From Clostridiales bacterium (lineage in GTDB: Bacteria; Bacillota; Clostridia; Oscillospirales; Oscillospiraceae), in NCBI GenBank assembly GCA_021205375.1, contig JAJPXR010000251.1, forward strand, positions 1 to 6,671: a stretch of DNA of 6,671 nt, in the 5' to 3' direction. How positions within the stretch are numbered: position 1 is the first letter of the stretch; every line of letters starts with the position of its first letter. Shown piece after piece: positions 1 to 4,824 of the stretch. The notes below the pieces were generated by a model that saw only the letters and a program-made list of their open reading frames with translations, was not told the DNA's origin and did no database searches. The position numbers were made by a program, and so were the translations under genes.

Positions 1-741
1 AATTGTAGTAATATTTTGAGCTTATCAACGAAAGCCTCTTTTAATCAGAGGTTCCATAGCTTTGTCGTGCGAAACGAGATAGAGAGGCAAACCGCCACGC
101 TGTCTGACGAGCAGATGGGGCAGTTGTTCCGGGCTATGCTCCAGTTCAACCAGGGGCGGGAGCCGTCCCTGTCTGACCCTCTGGTTTCGCTGGCCTTTTC
201 CTTCGTGCGTGACAGCATGGAGCGGGACCGGGTCAAGTATGAGGCCACCTGTGAGAAGCGCAAGGCCGCCGGAGCAAAGGGCGGACGGCCCAAAAAGCAA
301 AAGGTTTCTTCTGAACCTGCTTTTTTTAACCCGGAAAGCAAAAGGTTTTCCGAAAACCCTGATAGTGTCCCTGTCCCTGAAACTGATCCTGCACCTGTTC
401 CTGATAGTGTCCCTGTCCCTGTCACCCAGTCTATGGGGGTTTCAGGGGGGACGCAGACGCAGACGGGGACGCCGGACGGCGAAAACACACGGGATTTTTT
501 GGATTCTGTGGCCTACTTCGACAAGTGCGGCCTGTCTCTCAACCGGGCAAACAAGCGCGTTCTGGCCCGTTGGGTGCGGGAAGTGGGCTTTGACGTGGTG
601 GTTTTGGCCGTTGACCGCGCCATGCTTCACGGGGCAAAGACGGCGGGGTATGTCTTTACCATCCTGGAAGAATGGCGCTCTTTGGGGCTGCATGACCCGG
701 AGGCGGTATCGAACCATCTGGAAGGGGAGGCGATAGCATGA
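1..741 (+). CDS. DUF6291 / DnaD-like replication protein, 5' end uncertain
   Basis: Two domains can be seen. The N-terminal part (about residues 15-100 counted from the TTG at 16) resembles the DUF6291 family: a helical region ending in the basic GAKGGRPKK stretch that family members often carry. The C-terminal part (about 160-235), with features such as FDKCGLSLN, REVGFDVVVLAVDRAM and YVFTILEEW, resembles the DnaB_2/DnaD C-terminal domain of phage and plasmid replication-loading proteins. A proline/valine/aspartate linker (about 115-138) joins them. The likely role is in element replication, for example helicase loading, but this is inferred from the family. The reading frame is open to base 1. 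The first possible start is TTG at 16, with no ribosome binding site in the 15 bases before it, so the true start probably lies to the left. The stop overlaps the next start (ATGA at 738-741). Confidence 0.75.
   Translation, partial: NCSNILSLSTKASFNQRFHSFVVRNEIERQTATLSDEQMGQLFRAMLQFNQGREPSLSDPLVSLAFSFVRDSMERDRVKYEATCEKRKAAGAKGGRPKKQKVSSEPAFFNPESKRFSENPDSVPVPETDPAPVPDSVPVPVTQSMGVSGGTQTQTGTPDGENTRDFLDSVAYFDKCGLSLNRANKRVLARWVREVGFDVVVLAVDRAMLHGAKTAGYVFTILEEWRSLGLHDPEAVSNHLEGEAIA
358..421 (+). repeat. 22-bp direct repeat encoding Pro-rich linker
   Basis: An exact 22-bp sequence containing GATAGTGTCCCTG occurs at 358-379 and again at 400-421, 42 bp apart. The period is a whole number of codons (14), so the repeat lengthens the protein linker (PDSVPVP twice) without changing the frame. 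It separates the DUF6291 and DnaD-like domains and probably arises from slippage. Confidence 0.85.
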
Positions 742-980
742 GGCGCGCTGTGTGGGCTGTTGCCCTGGCCGCCTGGTTTGGCTTCATGGTTTGGAAAATC
801 GACTGGCTGTGGAGCCTGTCGGAGCCGTGGCTGTCGTTCGCTCAAGTAATCGCCCTGCTGCTGTTGGCCGTCTGCGTGGTGGGGGTGATACTCCCCCCAC
901 AATGGGCGGGCGGTGTGCAAGCTGTAATCGGCTTTCTGGGAGTTCTGGCCCTGTGGGGCGGTGCGCTCACAAGTCTGTGA
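738..980 (+). CDS. Small membrane protein, function unknown
   Basis: An 80-residue protein that is almost entirely hydrophobic. About three membrane segments can be drawn (residues 4-22, 34-53, 58-77), with a basic start (MRRA) that would favour a cytoplasmic N-terminus. The ATG overlaps the stop of the DnaD-like gene (ATGA), and GGAGG at 726-730 lies 7 bases upstream, so translational coupling is likely. I do not recognise a family. Its place in the operon, after a replication protein and before another small membrane protein and a membrane-anchored HTH protein, suggests these products work at the membrane for the same element. A holin-like role was considered but nothing specific supports it. 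Confidence 0.75.
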   Translation: MRRAVWAVALAAWFGFMVWKIDWLWSLSEPWLSFAQVIALLLLAVCVVGVILPPQWAGGVQAVIGFLGVLALWGGALTSL

Positions 981-994
981 TAGGAGGTAAAATC

Positions 995-1180
995 ATGAAG
1001 AAAAACAAACCCGAACGTGGCCCCTTCGACAGCGCTTTGCCCGTTGACCGGGTGTTGTCCCTGGTGGCCCTGGCCGTGGGCGCTGCTGCTCTGGCCCTCC
1101 ACGATGGCCCCGCCATGATCGGCGTTGGTGTGCTGGCCCTGTTGATGGGCTGCTTGGGGCTGGCCTTCGGGACGTGGTGA
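995..1180 (+). CDS. Small two-helix membrane protein, function unknown
   Basis: A 61-residue protein with a charged N-terminus (MKKNKPERG) and two hydrophobic segments (about residues 22-37 and 40-58). The ATG at 995 is chosen because TAGGAGGT at 981-988 is a near-perfect ribosome binding site 6-7 bases upstream. The same frame extends further upstream (to 752), but that part is only a shadow of the preceding gene. It lies 14 bp after the previous stop and 4 bp before the next start, so it is in the same operon. I do not recognise the family. Confidence 0.7.
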   Translation: MKKNKPERGPFDSALPVDRVLSLVALAVGAAALALHDGPAMIGVGVLALLMGCLGLAFGTW

Positions 1181-1184
1181 GGCT

Positions 1185-2162
1185 ATGAGAGGCCCCATTA
1201 TCACGCAAGAGGACTTCGACCGGCGGGTGGAATATCTGGCCGGGATGCTCCACGCCCGCGCCGATGTTATCGCCTGTGGGGTCCCTCTGCTGGCCCTGGT
1301 AGTGGCCGGGTGCCAGCCGGAGAGCGTCCACCCCGTTGTCGTGGTCGCCTGTTTGGTGGGGGAGCTGGCCTGTGTGATCTGGTTCAACCCGTGGCGGTGC
1401 CTTGACAAGTGTTTAGCCCCGCTGTCCCGGACGCTGCTGCTGCTGTCCATCCTGCTTATGGCCCTGGCCGCTGTAATGGCCGTCATGGACGCGCCGGTGG
1501 TGGCGGTGGTGTTGGTCCTGTTGGCCGTTGCAAGCTGTGCTGTGGCCCTGTGGCGGCGTAAGGCGTGGCTGCTATCCTGGCAAACCAAGCAGTCCCCGGA
1601 GGTTGACAAGGCATTAGCCCACCTGGACAAAGGCGGCGAGTGGGAGCCGGGGACCGCCTGGGAGCGGGACGGATGCCGTCAAACCCGCGCCATGCTGCAC
1701 CAAGCACTTGACATGGAGTGCAACGAGGCCGAGTTGTCGAGGGCTTATAAGGCGGTTTACCTGTTGGCGTTCCTCTGTGGATTGAAGGAGCGGGAGAACG
1801 AGGTGGAGCGGCTGAAAAAGGAGCGAGACAAGGCAAAGGCAGAAGCCGACAAATGGCGGGGTGTGGCGGTTGTGCGAGAGGACAACGCCGCAGAACTGGA
1901 CTACGTCAAGGGCCAGCTTGACGAAACGCGAGCGGCGTTGACCGCAGCACAGGACCGGGCCAGACAGTACAGCAAGGAGCTGGAGGCATGGAAACCACAG
2001 GAGGCAGAGGGCAGCACTGAGGCGCAGGTCATAGCCTACCATGCGGCGGGCCACAGTCTCCAGGAAACCGCAGACCGGTTCGGCATGAGCAAAACAGGGG
2101 TTCACAGGCTTGTCAAGCAGGCCGAGACCCTGGTAGAAGATGGAGCGAGCGGGGGGAAATAG
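1185..2162 (+). CDS. Membrane-anchored coiled-coil protein with C-terminal HTH
   Basis: A 325-residue protein with three parts. Residues about 28-122 hold four hydrophobic segments (about 28-42, 50-68, 82-101, 103-122). Residues about 196-270 are rich in E, K, R, A and Q with heptad-like spacing, consistent with a long coiled coil (KERENEVERLKKERDKAKAE and onward). Residues about 277-312 are a helix-turn-helix of the resolvase/homeodomain-like kind: AQVIAYHAAGHSLQETADRF followed by GMSKTGVHRLVK. I do not recognise it as a named family. The layout suggests a DNA-binding protein tethered to the membrane, perhaps for positioning, segregation or regulation of the element. Its gene is followed within 3 bp by an array of helically spaced CGTTCCA repeats, a natural candidate target. 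The ATG is close behind GGTGAGG (1176-1182), only 2 bases away, so initiation may depend on coupling with the gene before it. TAG is the stop. Confidence 0.75.
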   Translation: MRGPIITQEDFDRRVEYLAGMLHARADVIACGVPLLALVVAGCQPESVHPVVVVACLVGELACVIWFNPWRCLDKCLAPLSRTLLLLSILLMALAAVMAVMDAPVVAVVLVLLAVASCAVALWRRKAWLLSWQTKQSPEVDKALAHLDKGGEWEPGTAWERDGCRQTRAMLHQALDMECNEAELSRAYKAVYLLAFLCGLKERENEVERLKKERDKAKAEADKWRGVAVVREDNAAELDYVKGQLDETRAALTAAQDRARQYSKELEAWKPQEAEGSTEAQVIAYHAAGHSLQETADRFGMSKTGVHRLVKQAETLVEDGASGGK

Positions 2163-2164
2163 GC

Positions 2165-2299
2165 CGTTTCAAAGGCGTTCCAGGCCCCGTTCCACGTCGT
2201 TCCAAAGGCGTTCCAAGCCGTTCCAGAGCCGTTTCACGGCGTTTCTGTGGCGTTCCAAACCGTTCCATCCCCTTCCCCCTGTCGTTCCAAACCGTTCCA
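2165..2299. repeat. Array of ~12 CGTTCCA repeats phased at ~10.5 bp
   Basis: Exact CGTTCCA starts at 2176, 2188, 2198, 2209, 2219, 2251, 2261, 2283 and 2293. CGTTTCA is at 2165 and 2230, CGTTTCT at 2240, and a weak copy (CCTTCCC) at 2271. Steps are 10-12 bp, mean about 10.7, so all copies face nearly the same side of the helix. Such arrays are known as plasmid centromeres (the 11-bp repeats of R1 parC) and as origin iterons. Either would suit the neighbouring DnaD-like and membrane/HTH genes. The steps are not a constant multiple of three, which argues against a coding repeat. Confidence 0.85.
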
Positions 2300-2408
2300 T
2301 ATGGGCCATTTTACGGCCCCACAGAGGCAAAACACCCCGTTTCCCCCCGGAAATCAGACAGGCCCCTCCACCTGGAGCGGTAGGGGAGGGGAGGGCGTAC
2401 AAACAAAG

Positions 2409-2443
2409 AGAGGTTCCCAAACAGGCGGGGAGCCTCTTTTTTT
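2409..2443 (+). terminator. Intrinsic terminator of the left operon
   Basis: A 10-bp stem, AGAGGTTCCC (2409-2418) with GGGAGCCTCT (2428-2437), one G-T pair, a 9-base loop and a run of seven T (2437-2443). It lies about 250 bp after the HTH gene, so the phased repeats would be transcribed as a 3' untranslated region of the operon. Confidence 0.85.
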
Positions 2444-2506
2444 GCAGATACCGATGGTGATAGGATGAACTTTTTGAGCCAAAACCGAAAACGAGGCAGA
2501 CCGAAA

Positions 2507-2549
2507 AAAGGGGTAACAAAGGGGTAACATGCAGGTTAAAAGGGGTAAC
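2507..2549. repeat. Three AAAGGGGTAAC direct repeats near the att site
   Basis: Exact 11-bp copies start at 2507, 2518 and 2539, steps of 11 and 21 bp, again about one and two helical turns. The gap position (2529-2538) holds a weak copy around AGGTTAA. They lie 120-165 bp from the tRNA fragment. This distance and arrangement suit arm-type binding sites of a tyrosine integrase or its accessory protein. Origin iterons are the alternative. Confidence 0.7.
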
Positions 2550-2560
2550 ATCGAGAAATA

Positions 2561-2609
2561 GCAACTTGCCACAAGTTGCAAAAGCCAAAAGGGAAAAAGG
2601 CTTGTGGCA
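2561..2609. repeat. Palindrome and overlapping inverted repeat near att
   Basis: GCAACTTG (2561-2568) and CAAGTTGC (2572-2579) form a perfect 8-bp inverted repeat around CCA. Overlapping it, TGCCACAAG (2567-2575) is the reverse complement of CTTGTGGCA (2601-2609), so two alternative foldings exist. There is no T-run, so it is not a normal terminator. A binding site for a recombination or excision protein is possible but unproven. Confidence 0.55.
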
Positions 2610-2669
2610 CAAGGAGAAATTACGTCAATGTGCAAAAAGTCATAACAAATAAAATCAAGTTTAATTTAG

Positions 2670-2714
2670 TTGGTAAGGATGAGGTCGGCAGTCCGAATCT
2701 GCCTAGCAGCTCCA
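2670..2714 (+). other. 3' part of tRNA-Thr(GGU): attachment site
   Basis: The sequence can be laid out as a tRNA from the anticodon loop onward. Loop TTGGTAA (2670-2676, anticodon GGT at 2672-2674), anticodon 3' strand GGATG (2677-2681), variable loop AGGTC, T-stem GGCAG/CTGCC (2687-2691/2699-2703) around TCCGAAT, acceptor strand TAGCAGC (2704-2710), discriminator T and encoded CCA (2712-2714). The 5' half is absent: the preceding 40 bases are AT-rich and cannot pair with the acceptor or anticodon strand. The start of the tRNA match at the anticodon loop marks the probable crossover region of a tRNA-targeting integrase. The T-loop has C where the usual second T stands, a hint that this copy is no longer under selection as a tRNA. 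Confidence 0.8.
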
Positions 2715-2717
2715 ACA

Positions 2718-2757
2718 AAAAGCACTTGAAACAATGCGTTTCAGGTGCTTTTCTTTT
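2718..2757 (+). terminator. Terminator following the tRNA-Thr remnant
   Basis: A 15-bp stem, AAAAGCACTTGAAAC (2718-2732) with GTTTCAGGTGCTTTT (2738-2752), one G-T pair, a 5-base loop, then a T-rich tail to about 2758. It starts 4 bases after the tRNA CCA, where a tRNA terminator belongs. The A-rich left flank would let it work on the other strand too. Confidence 0.85.
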
Positions 2758-2758
2758 T

Positions 2759-2944
2759 GCTTTGTGAACTTTTGTGCCGGTTTTGCCGCTGCGATGAAAC
2801 CGGCGCTTTTGCTGGAACCGTCACGTAAACCGTCATCGACAAGTTGGCCTGTTTTCCCCGATAGCTTCCCGAAAAGCGGCGGCTGCTTTCCTGGCTTCAT
2901 TCCTGCTAGTCACTCCACGCAATTCTTACAAAAGTGTTCGTTTT
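2759..2944. other. Gene-free spacer with one hairpin
   Basis: No supported gene on either strand. GCCGGTTT (2776-2783) pairs with AAACCGGC (2797-2804), a perfect 8-bp stem with a 13-base loop and a weak GCTTTT tail, possibly a worn terminator. TCTTACAAAA at 2924-2933 matches a ten-base stretch at the transporter operator (4751-4760). Confidence 0.5.
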
Positions 2945-2980
2945 CAGTCCGGCAAATCTCCCTTGCCGGGCTGTTTTTTT
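2945..2980 (+). terminator. Intrinsic terminator upstream of the regulator gene
   Basis: An 11-bp stem, CAGTCCGGCAA (2945-2955) with TTGCCGGGCTG (2963-2973), one G-T pair and a 7-base loop, followed by seven T (2974-2980). No rightward gene precedes it in the window, so the gene it served is lost or it now insulates the regulator promoter just downstream. Confidence 0.85.
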
Positions 2981-2990
2981 GCTTCGCCTC

Positions 2991-2999
2991 TGGTATAAT
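2991..2999 (+). promoter_or_regulatory. Extended -10 promoter of the regulator-kinase operon
   Basis: TGGTATAAT is a perfect extended -10 (TGn-TATAAT). No good -35 hexamer sits 16-18 bp upstream, because the terminator T-run occupies that place, which fits an extended -10 promoter. Transcription would start near 3006, leaving a leader of about 60 bases before the regulator start. Confidence 0.7.
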
Positions 3000-3036
3000 G
3001 GAGGCACCATACGGGACGCACAAAGGGCGAGAGAAC

Positions 3037-3058
3037 CGGCAGCCATGCCGTTGAGGGG
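3037..3058 (+). promoter_or_regulatory. Leader hairpin next to the regulator ribosome binding site
   Basis: CGGCA (3037-3041) pairs with TGCCG (3046-3050) around GCCA, and the ribosome binding site GAGGGG (3053-3058) follows at once, 7 bases before ATG 3066. TGCCG-TTGA-GGGG resembles the TGCCC-CTTGA-GGGCA hairpin repeats found at 4684-4896, so this may be a degenerate member of that family. Confidence 0.4.
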
Positions 3059-3065
3059 AAACAAT

Positions 3066-3734
3066 ATGTATCGTATTTACATCATAGAGGACGACAGGGG
3101 CATTGCGGAAGGCATTGACCGGGCGCTGACCGGGTGGGGCTTTGAATGTTACATTGCCAGCGCCTTTTCCGACATTCTGACGGAATTTCAGAAGGTGCAG
3201 CCCCATTTGGTGCTGCTGGACATTATGCTGCCCTTTTACAACGGATACCACTGGTGCAGCGAGATCCGCAAAATCTCCAAGGTGCCGATCATCTTCCTTT
3301 CCTCCGCTGCGGACAATATGAACATCGTCATGGCGGTCAACATGGGCGGGGACGATTTCATCGCCAAGCCCTTTGACCTGGGGGTGTTGACGGCCAAGGT
3401 GCAGGCGTTGCTGCGGCGGAGCTACGACTTCGTGGAAAGCCCGGTCCTCACCCACCGGGGGCTGACGCTGCGCACAATGGACCAAAGTCTGTGCTACCGG
3501 GGACAGAAGCAGGAGCTGACCAAAAACGAATACCGCATCCTCCTAACGCTGTTGGAGTGCAAGGGCAGAATCGTCTCCAGAGAGAAGCTGATGCAGCGGC
3601 TGTGGGAGACGGACAGCTTCGTGGACGACAACACCCTTACCGTCAACGTGAACCGTCTGCGAAAAAAGCTGGCCGGGCTGGGGCTGAACGATTTTATCAC
3701 GACCAAACACGGCCAGGGCTATATGGTGGAATAA
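3066..3734 (+). CDS. OmpR-family response regulator, Bce-type
   Basis: A 222-residue cytoplasmic two-component regulator. The receiver domain (1-118) has the acidic pair D9/D10, the phospho-acceptor D52 (LVLLDIMLP), the switch serine pair S79/S80 and K101 (AKPFD). The C-terminal winged helix (about 128-222) includes LTKNEYRILL, DDNTLTVNVNRLRKKL and the closing GQGYMVE. LPFYNGYHWCSEIRKISKVP and NMGGDDFIAKPFDL are typical of BceR/VirR-like regulators that answer peptide antibiotics with a partner ABC transporter. ATG 3066 is preferred over in-frame ATG 3045 because GAGGGG precedes it and the receiver fold begins at once. It is 1 bp from the kinase start. The probable target is the CTTAC/GTAAG operator before the ATPase gene. 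Confidence 0.93.
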   Translation: MYRIYIIEDDRGIAEGIDRALTGWGFECYIASAFSDILTEFQKVQPHLVLLDIMLPFYNGYHWCSEIRKISKVPIIFLSSAADNMNIVMAVNMGGDDFIAKPFDLGVLTAKVQALLRRSYDFVESPVLTHRGLTLRTMDQSLCYRGQKQELTKNEYRILLTLLECKGRIVSREKLMQRLWETDSFVDDNTLTVNVNRLRKKLAGLGLNDFITTKHGQGYMVE

Positions 3735-3735
3735 C

Positions 3736-4722
3736 ATGAAACTTGGCGACTATTTGAAGGAAAAAACACCGTTCCTGCTGCTGTACGCCTTCCTTTTTGT
3801 GCTGCTGGCGGTCAGCTTCGCTCTGTACCGGCTGCCGGTTCTGGCGGTTATCTACCCCATGGGACTGGGGCTGATTTTGGTGGCTGGTTATCTGTTCCTG
3901 GACTACAGAGCCGAGAAAAAACGCTTTGCCCAGCTTCGGGAACTGGAGCGTCGGGCGCAGGACTTGCGGCAGCGGCTGGCAGACGAACAGACGAAAGCCC
4001 AACAGCGAATGGACTATTACAGCGTCTGGGCGCACCAAATCAAAACTCCCATCGCTGCCATGCGCTTGCAGCTACAGGGCCAGGACAGCAGCCTGAGCCG
4101 ACAGATGGGGGTAGAGCTGAACCGCATTGAGGGCTATGTGAACATGGTGATGACCTACCTCCGCCTGGACGGGGGCGGCACCGACTATGTGTTCCGCCAG
4201 CAGGACTTGGACGAAATCGTCCGGGGCGCGGTCCGCAAGTTCTCCGGGGAGTTTATCGCGCGGAAAATCAGCCTCTGCTATGAACCGCTGAACCAAACCG
4301 TTCTCACCGACGAAAAATGGCTGTCCTTTGTGATAGAACAGATTTTGTCCAACGCCCTGAAATATACCCCGGCGGGGAGCATTTCCATTTACATGGAGCC
4401 GTCTCAGGTGTTGTGCATCCGGGACACCGGCATCGGCATTGCGCCGGAGGACCTGCCCCGCATTTTCGAGCAGGGGTTCACCGGTTACAACGGGCGCACA
4501 GACAAAAAGGCCAGCGGCATTGGCCTGTACCTGTGCAAACGGGTTTGCGACGACCTGGGTTATTCCATTTCCGCCGCGTCTCAGCCGGGGAAGGGGACGG
4601 TGATCCGGCTGCGCCTGCAAAAAGAGCCGCTCAACGGCACAGGGAGGCATGAAATGCCGCAGGGAGAAGCGCAGCTTCGGAAGTGCCCCTTGAGGGCAGA
4701 AGTGCCGCTTGACGGCAGATGA
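3736..4722 (+). CDS. Intramembrane-sensing histidine kinase, Bce-type
   Basis: A 328-residue sensor kinase. Two membrane helices (about 13-31 and 35-55) are joined by only a few residues, so there is no outer sensor domain. This is the BceS-type plan, in which the partner transporter is the actual detector. A short linker/coiled coil (about 60-92) leads to the phosphorylation site H100 (WAHQIKTPI). The ATPase domain has N206 (SNALKYT), DTGIG (230-234) and GIGLYL (262-267 region). It should phosphorylate the regulator encoded just upstream. GGTGGA at 3725-3730 serves as ribosome binding site inside the end of the regulator gene. The last 28 or so residues (from about 301, GTGRHEMPQG onward) lie beyond the normal ATPase domain and are encoded by hairpin repeats that recur before the next gene, so the tail is probably acquired and not functional. 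Confidence 0.92.
   Translation: MKLGDYLKEKTPFLLLYAFLFVLLAVSFALYRLPVLAVIYPMGLGLILVAGYLFLDYRAEKKRFAQLRELERRAQDLRQRLADEQTKAQQRMDYYSVWAHQIKTPIAAMRLQLQGQDSSLSRQMGVELNRIEGYVNMVMTYLRLDGGGTDYVFRQQDLDEIVRGAVRKFSGEFIARKISLCYEPLNQTVLTDEKWLSFVIEQILSNALKYTPAGSISIYMEPSQVLCIRDTGIGIAPEDLPRIFEQGFTGYNGRTDKKASGIGLYLCKRVCDDLGYSISAASQPGKGTVIRLRLQKEPLNGTGRHEMPQGEAQLRKCPLRAEVPLDGR
4638..4717 (+). repeat. Hairpin repeat cluster in the kinase 3' end
   Basis: Four small hairpins in a row. GGCAT-GAA-ATGCC (4646-4658) and GAAGC-GCA-GCTTC (4666-4678) each follow CAGGGA. TGCCC-CTTGA-GGGCA (4684-4698) and TGCCG-CTTGA-CGGCA (4703-4717) each follow AAG. Within each kind the stem bases differ but stay paired, while the CAGGGA leader or CTTGA loop is kept. 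The cluster is read as the kinase C-terminus, and the stop follows at 4720. Confidence 0.8.
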
Positions 4723-4751
4723 ACCGTTAGAACGTTGACAACGACCGAACT

Positions 4752-4778
4752 CTTACAAAAACGTAAGCATAACGTAAG
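4752..4778 (+). promoter_or_regulatory. Candidate regulator operator before the transporter genes
   Basis: CTTAC (4752-4756) and GTAAG (4763-4767) form an inverted repeat with a 6-base spacer, and a further GTAAG lies at 4774-4778. Each step is 11 bp, so the sites share one helix face. They end 29 bp upstream of the promoter spacer element, about 45-70 bp before the expected start of transcription, a usual activator position. Bce-type regulators are known to bind inverted repeats with TTAC/GTAA-like arms before their transporter genes. That this regulator binds here is inferred. Confidence 0.6.
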
Positions 4779-4807
4779 GCAAGTCGATGGTTTGACCATT
4801 TCTCTTT

Positions 4808-4816
4808 TGCTATACT
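4808..4816 (+). promoter_or_regulatory. Extended -10 promoter of the ABC transporter genes
   Basis: TGCTATACT is an extended -10 (TGn-TATACT). No -35 stands at normal spacing: TTGACC at 4792-4797 is only 13 bp away. A weak -35 with an operator just upstream is what an activator-dependent promoter looks like. Transcription would start near 4823, at the edge of the second hairpin-repeat cluster. Confidence 0.6.
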
Positions 4817-4824
4817 GGGGACAT

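Larger units (their letters stand above)
1..2714. mobile_element. End of an integrative element inserted in a tRNA-Thr gene
   Basis: The right boundary is a tRNA-Thr(GGU) fragment lacking its 5' half (2670-2714), as left when a tyrosine-recombinase element integrates into the 3' part of a tRNA gene. The DNA to its left carries accessory genes typical of Firmicutes conjugative or phage-like elements (DUF6291/DnaD-like protein, small membrane proteins, a membrane/HTH protein), two short-repeat arrays and AT-rich flanking sequence. No integrase, relaxase or conjugation gene is inside the window, so the class of element (ICE, integrated plasmid, prophage) cannot be told. The left end lies outside. 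The orientation, element left and host right, is inferred from the terminator that follows the tRNA fragment. Confidence 0.6.

Noticed and set aside
842..1630. Long leftward frame antisense to the small membrane proteins and HTH gene
   Set aside because: It crosses several well-supported rightward genes and has composition typical of antisense GC-rich DNA.
2165..2299. CRISPR array
   Set aside because: The repeated unit is 7 bp with 3-5 bp between copies, far too short for repeats and spacers.
2140..2460. Rightward 106-residue frame across the CGTTCCA array
   Set aside because: It overlaps the HTH gene, has no ribosome binding site, reads as low-complexity R/S/P/F from the repeats, and the repeat steps are not multiples of three.
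2169..2612. Leftward 147-residue frame over the array and AT-rich stretch
   Set aside because: Its sequence is an antisense reading of repeats and a terminator, with no domain-like composition and no ribosome binding site.
2670..2714. A complete functional tRNA gene
   Set aside because: No acceptor, D-arm or anticodon 5' strand exists upstream, so only the 3' part is present.
2576..2767. Rightward 63-residue frame
   Set aside because: It runs through the tRNA remnant and its terminator, so it is non-coding structure read as protein.
2703..2920. Leftward coding remnant (frame beginning near 2900, and another giving NEARKAAAAFREAIGENR)
   Set aside because: The second looks protein-like, but it is about 30 residues, broken by stops and matches no family I can name.
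4735..4740. TTGACA as a -35 box
   Set aside because: It is a perfect hexamer, but no -10 lies 16-19 bp downstream. It is part of the small palindrome CGTTGACAACG.
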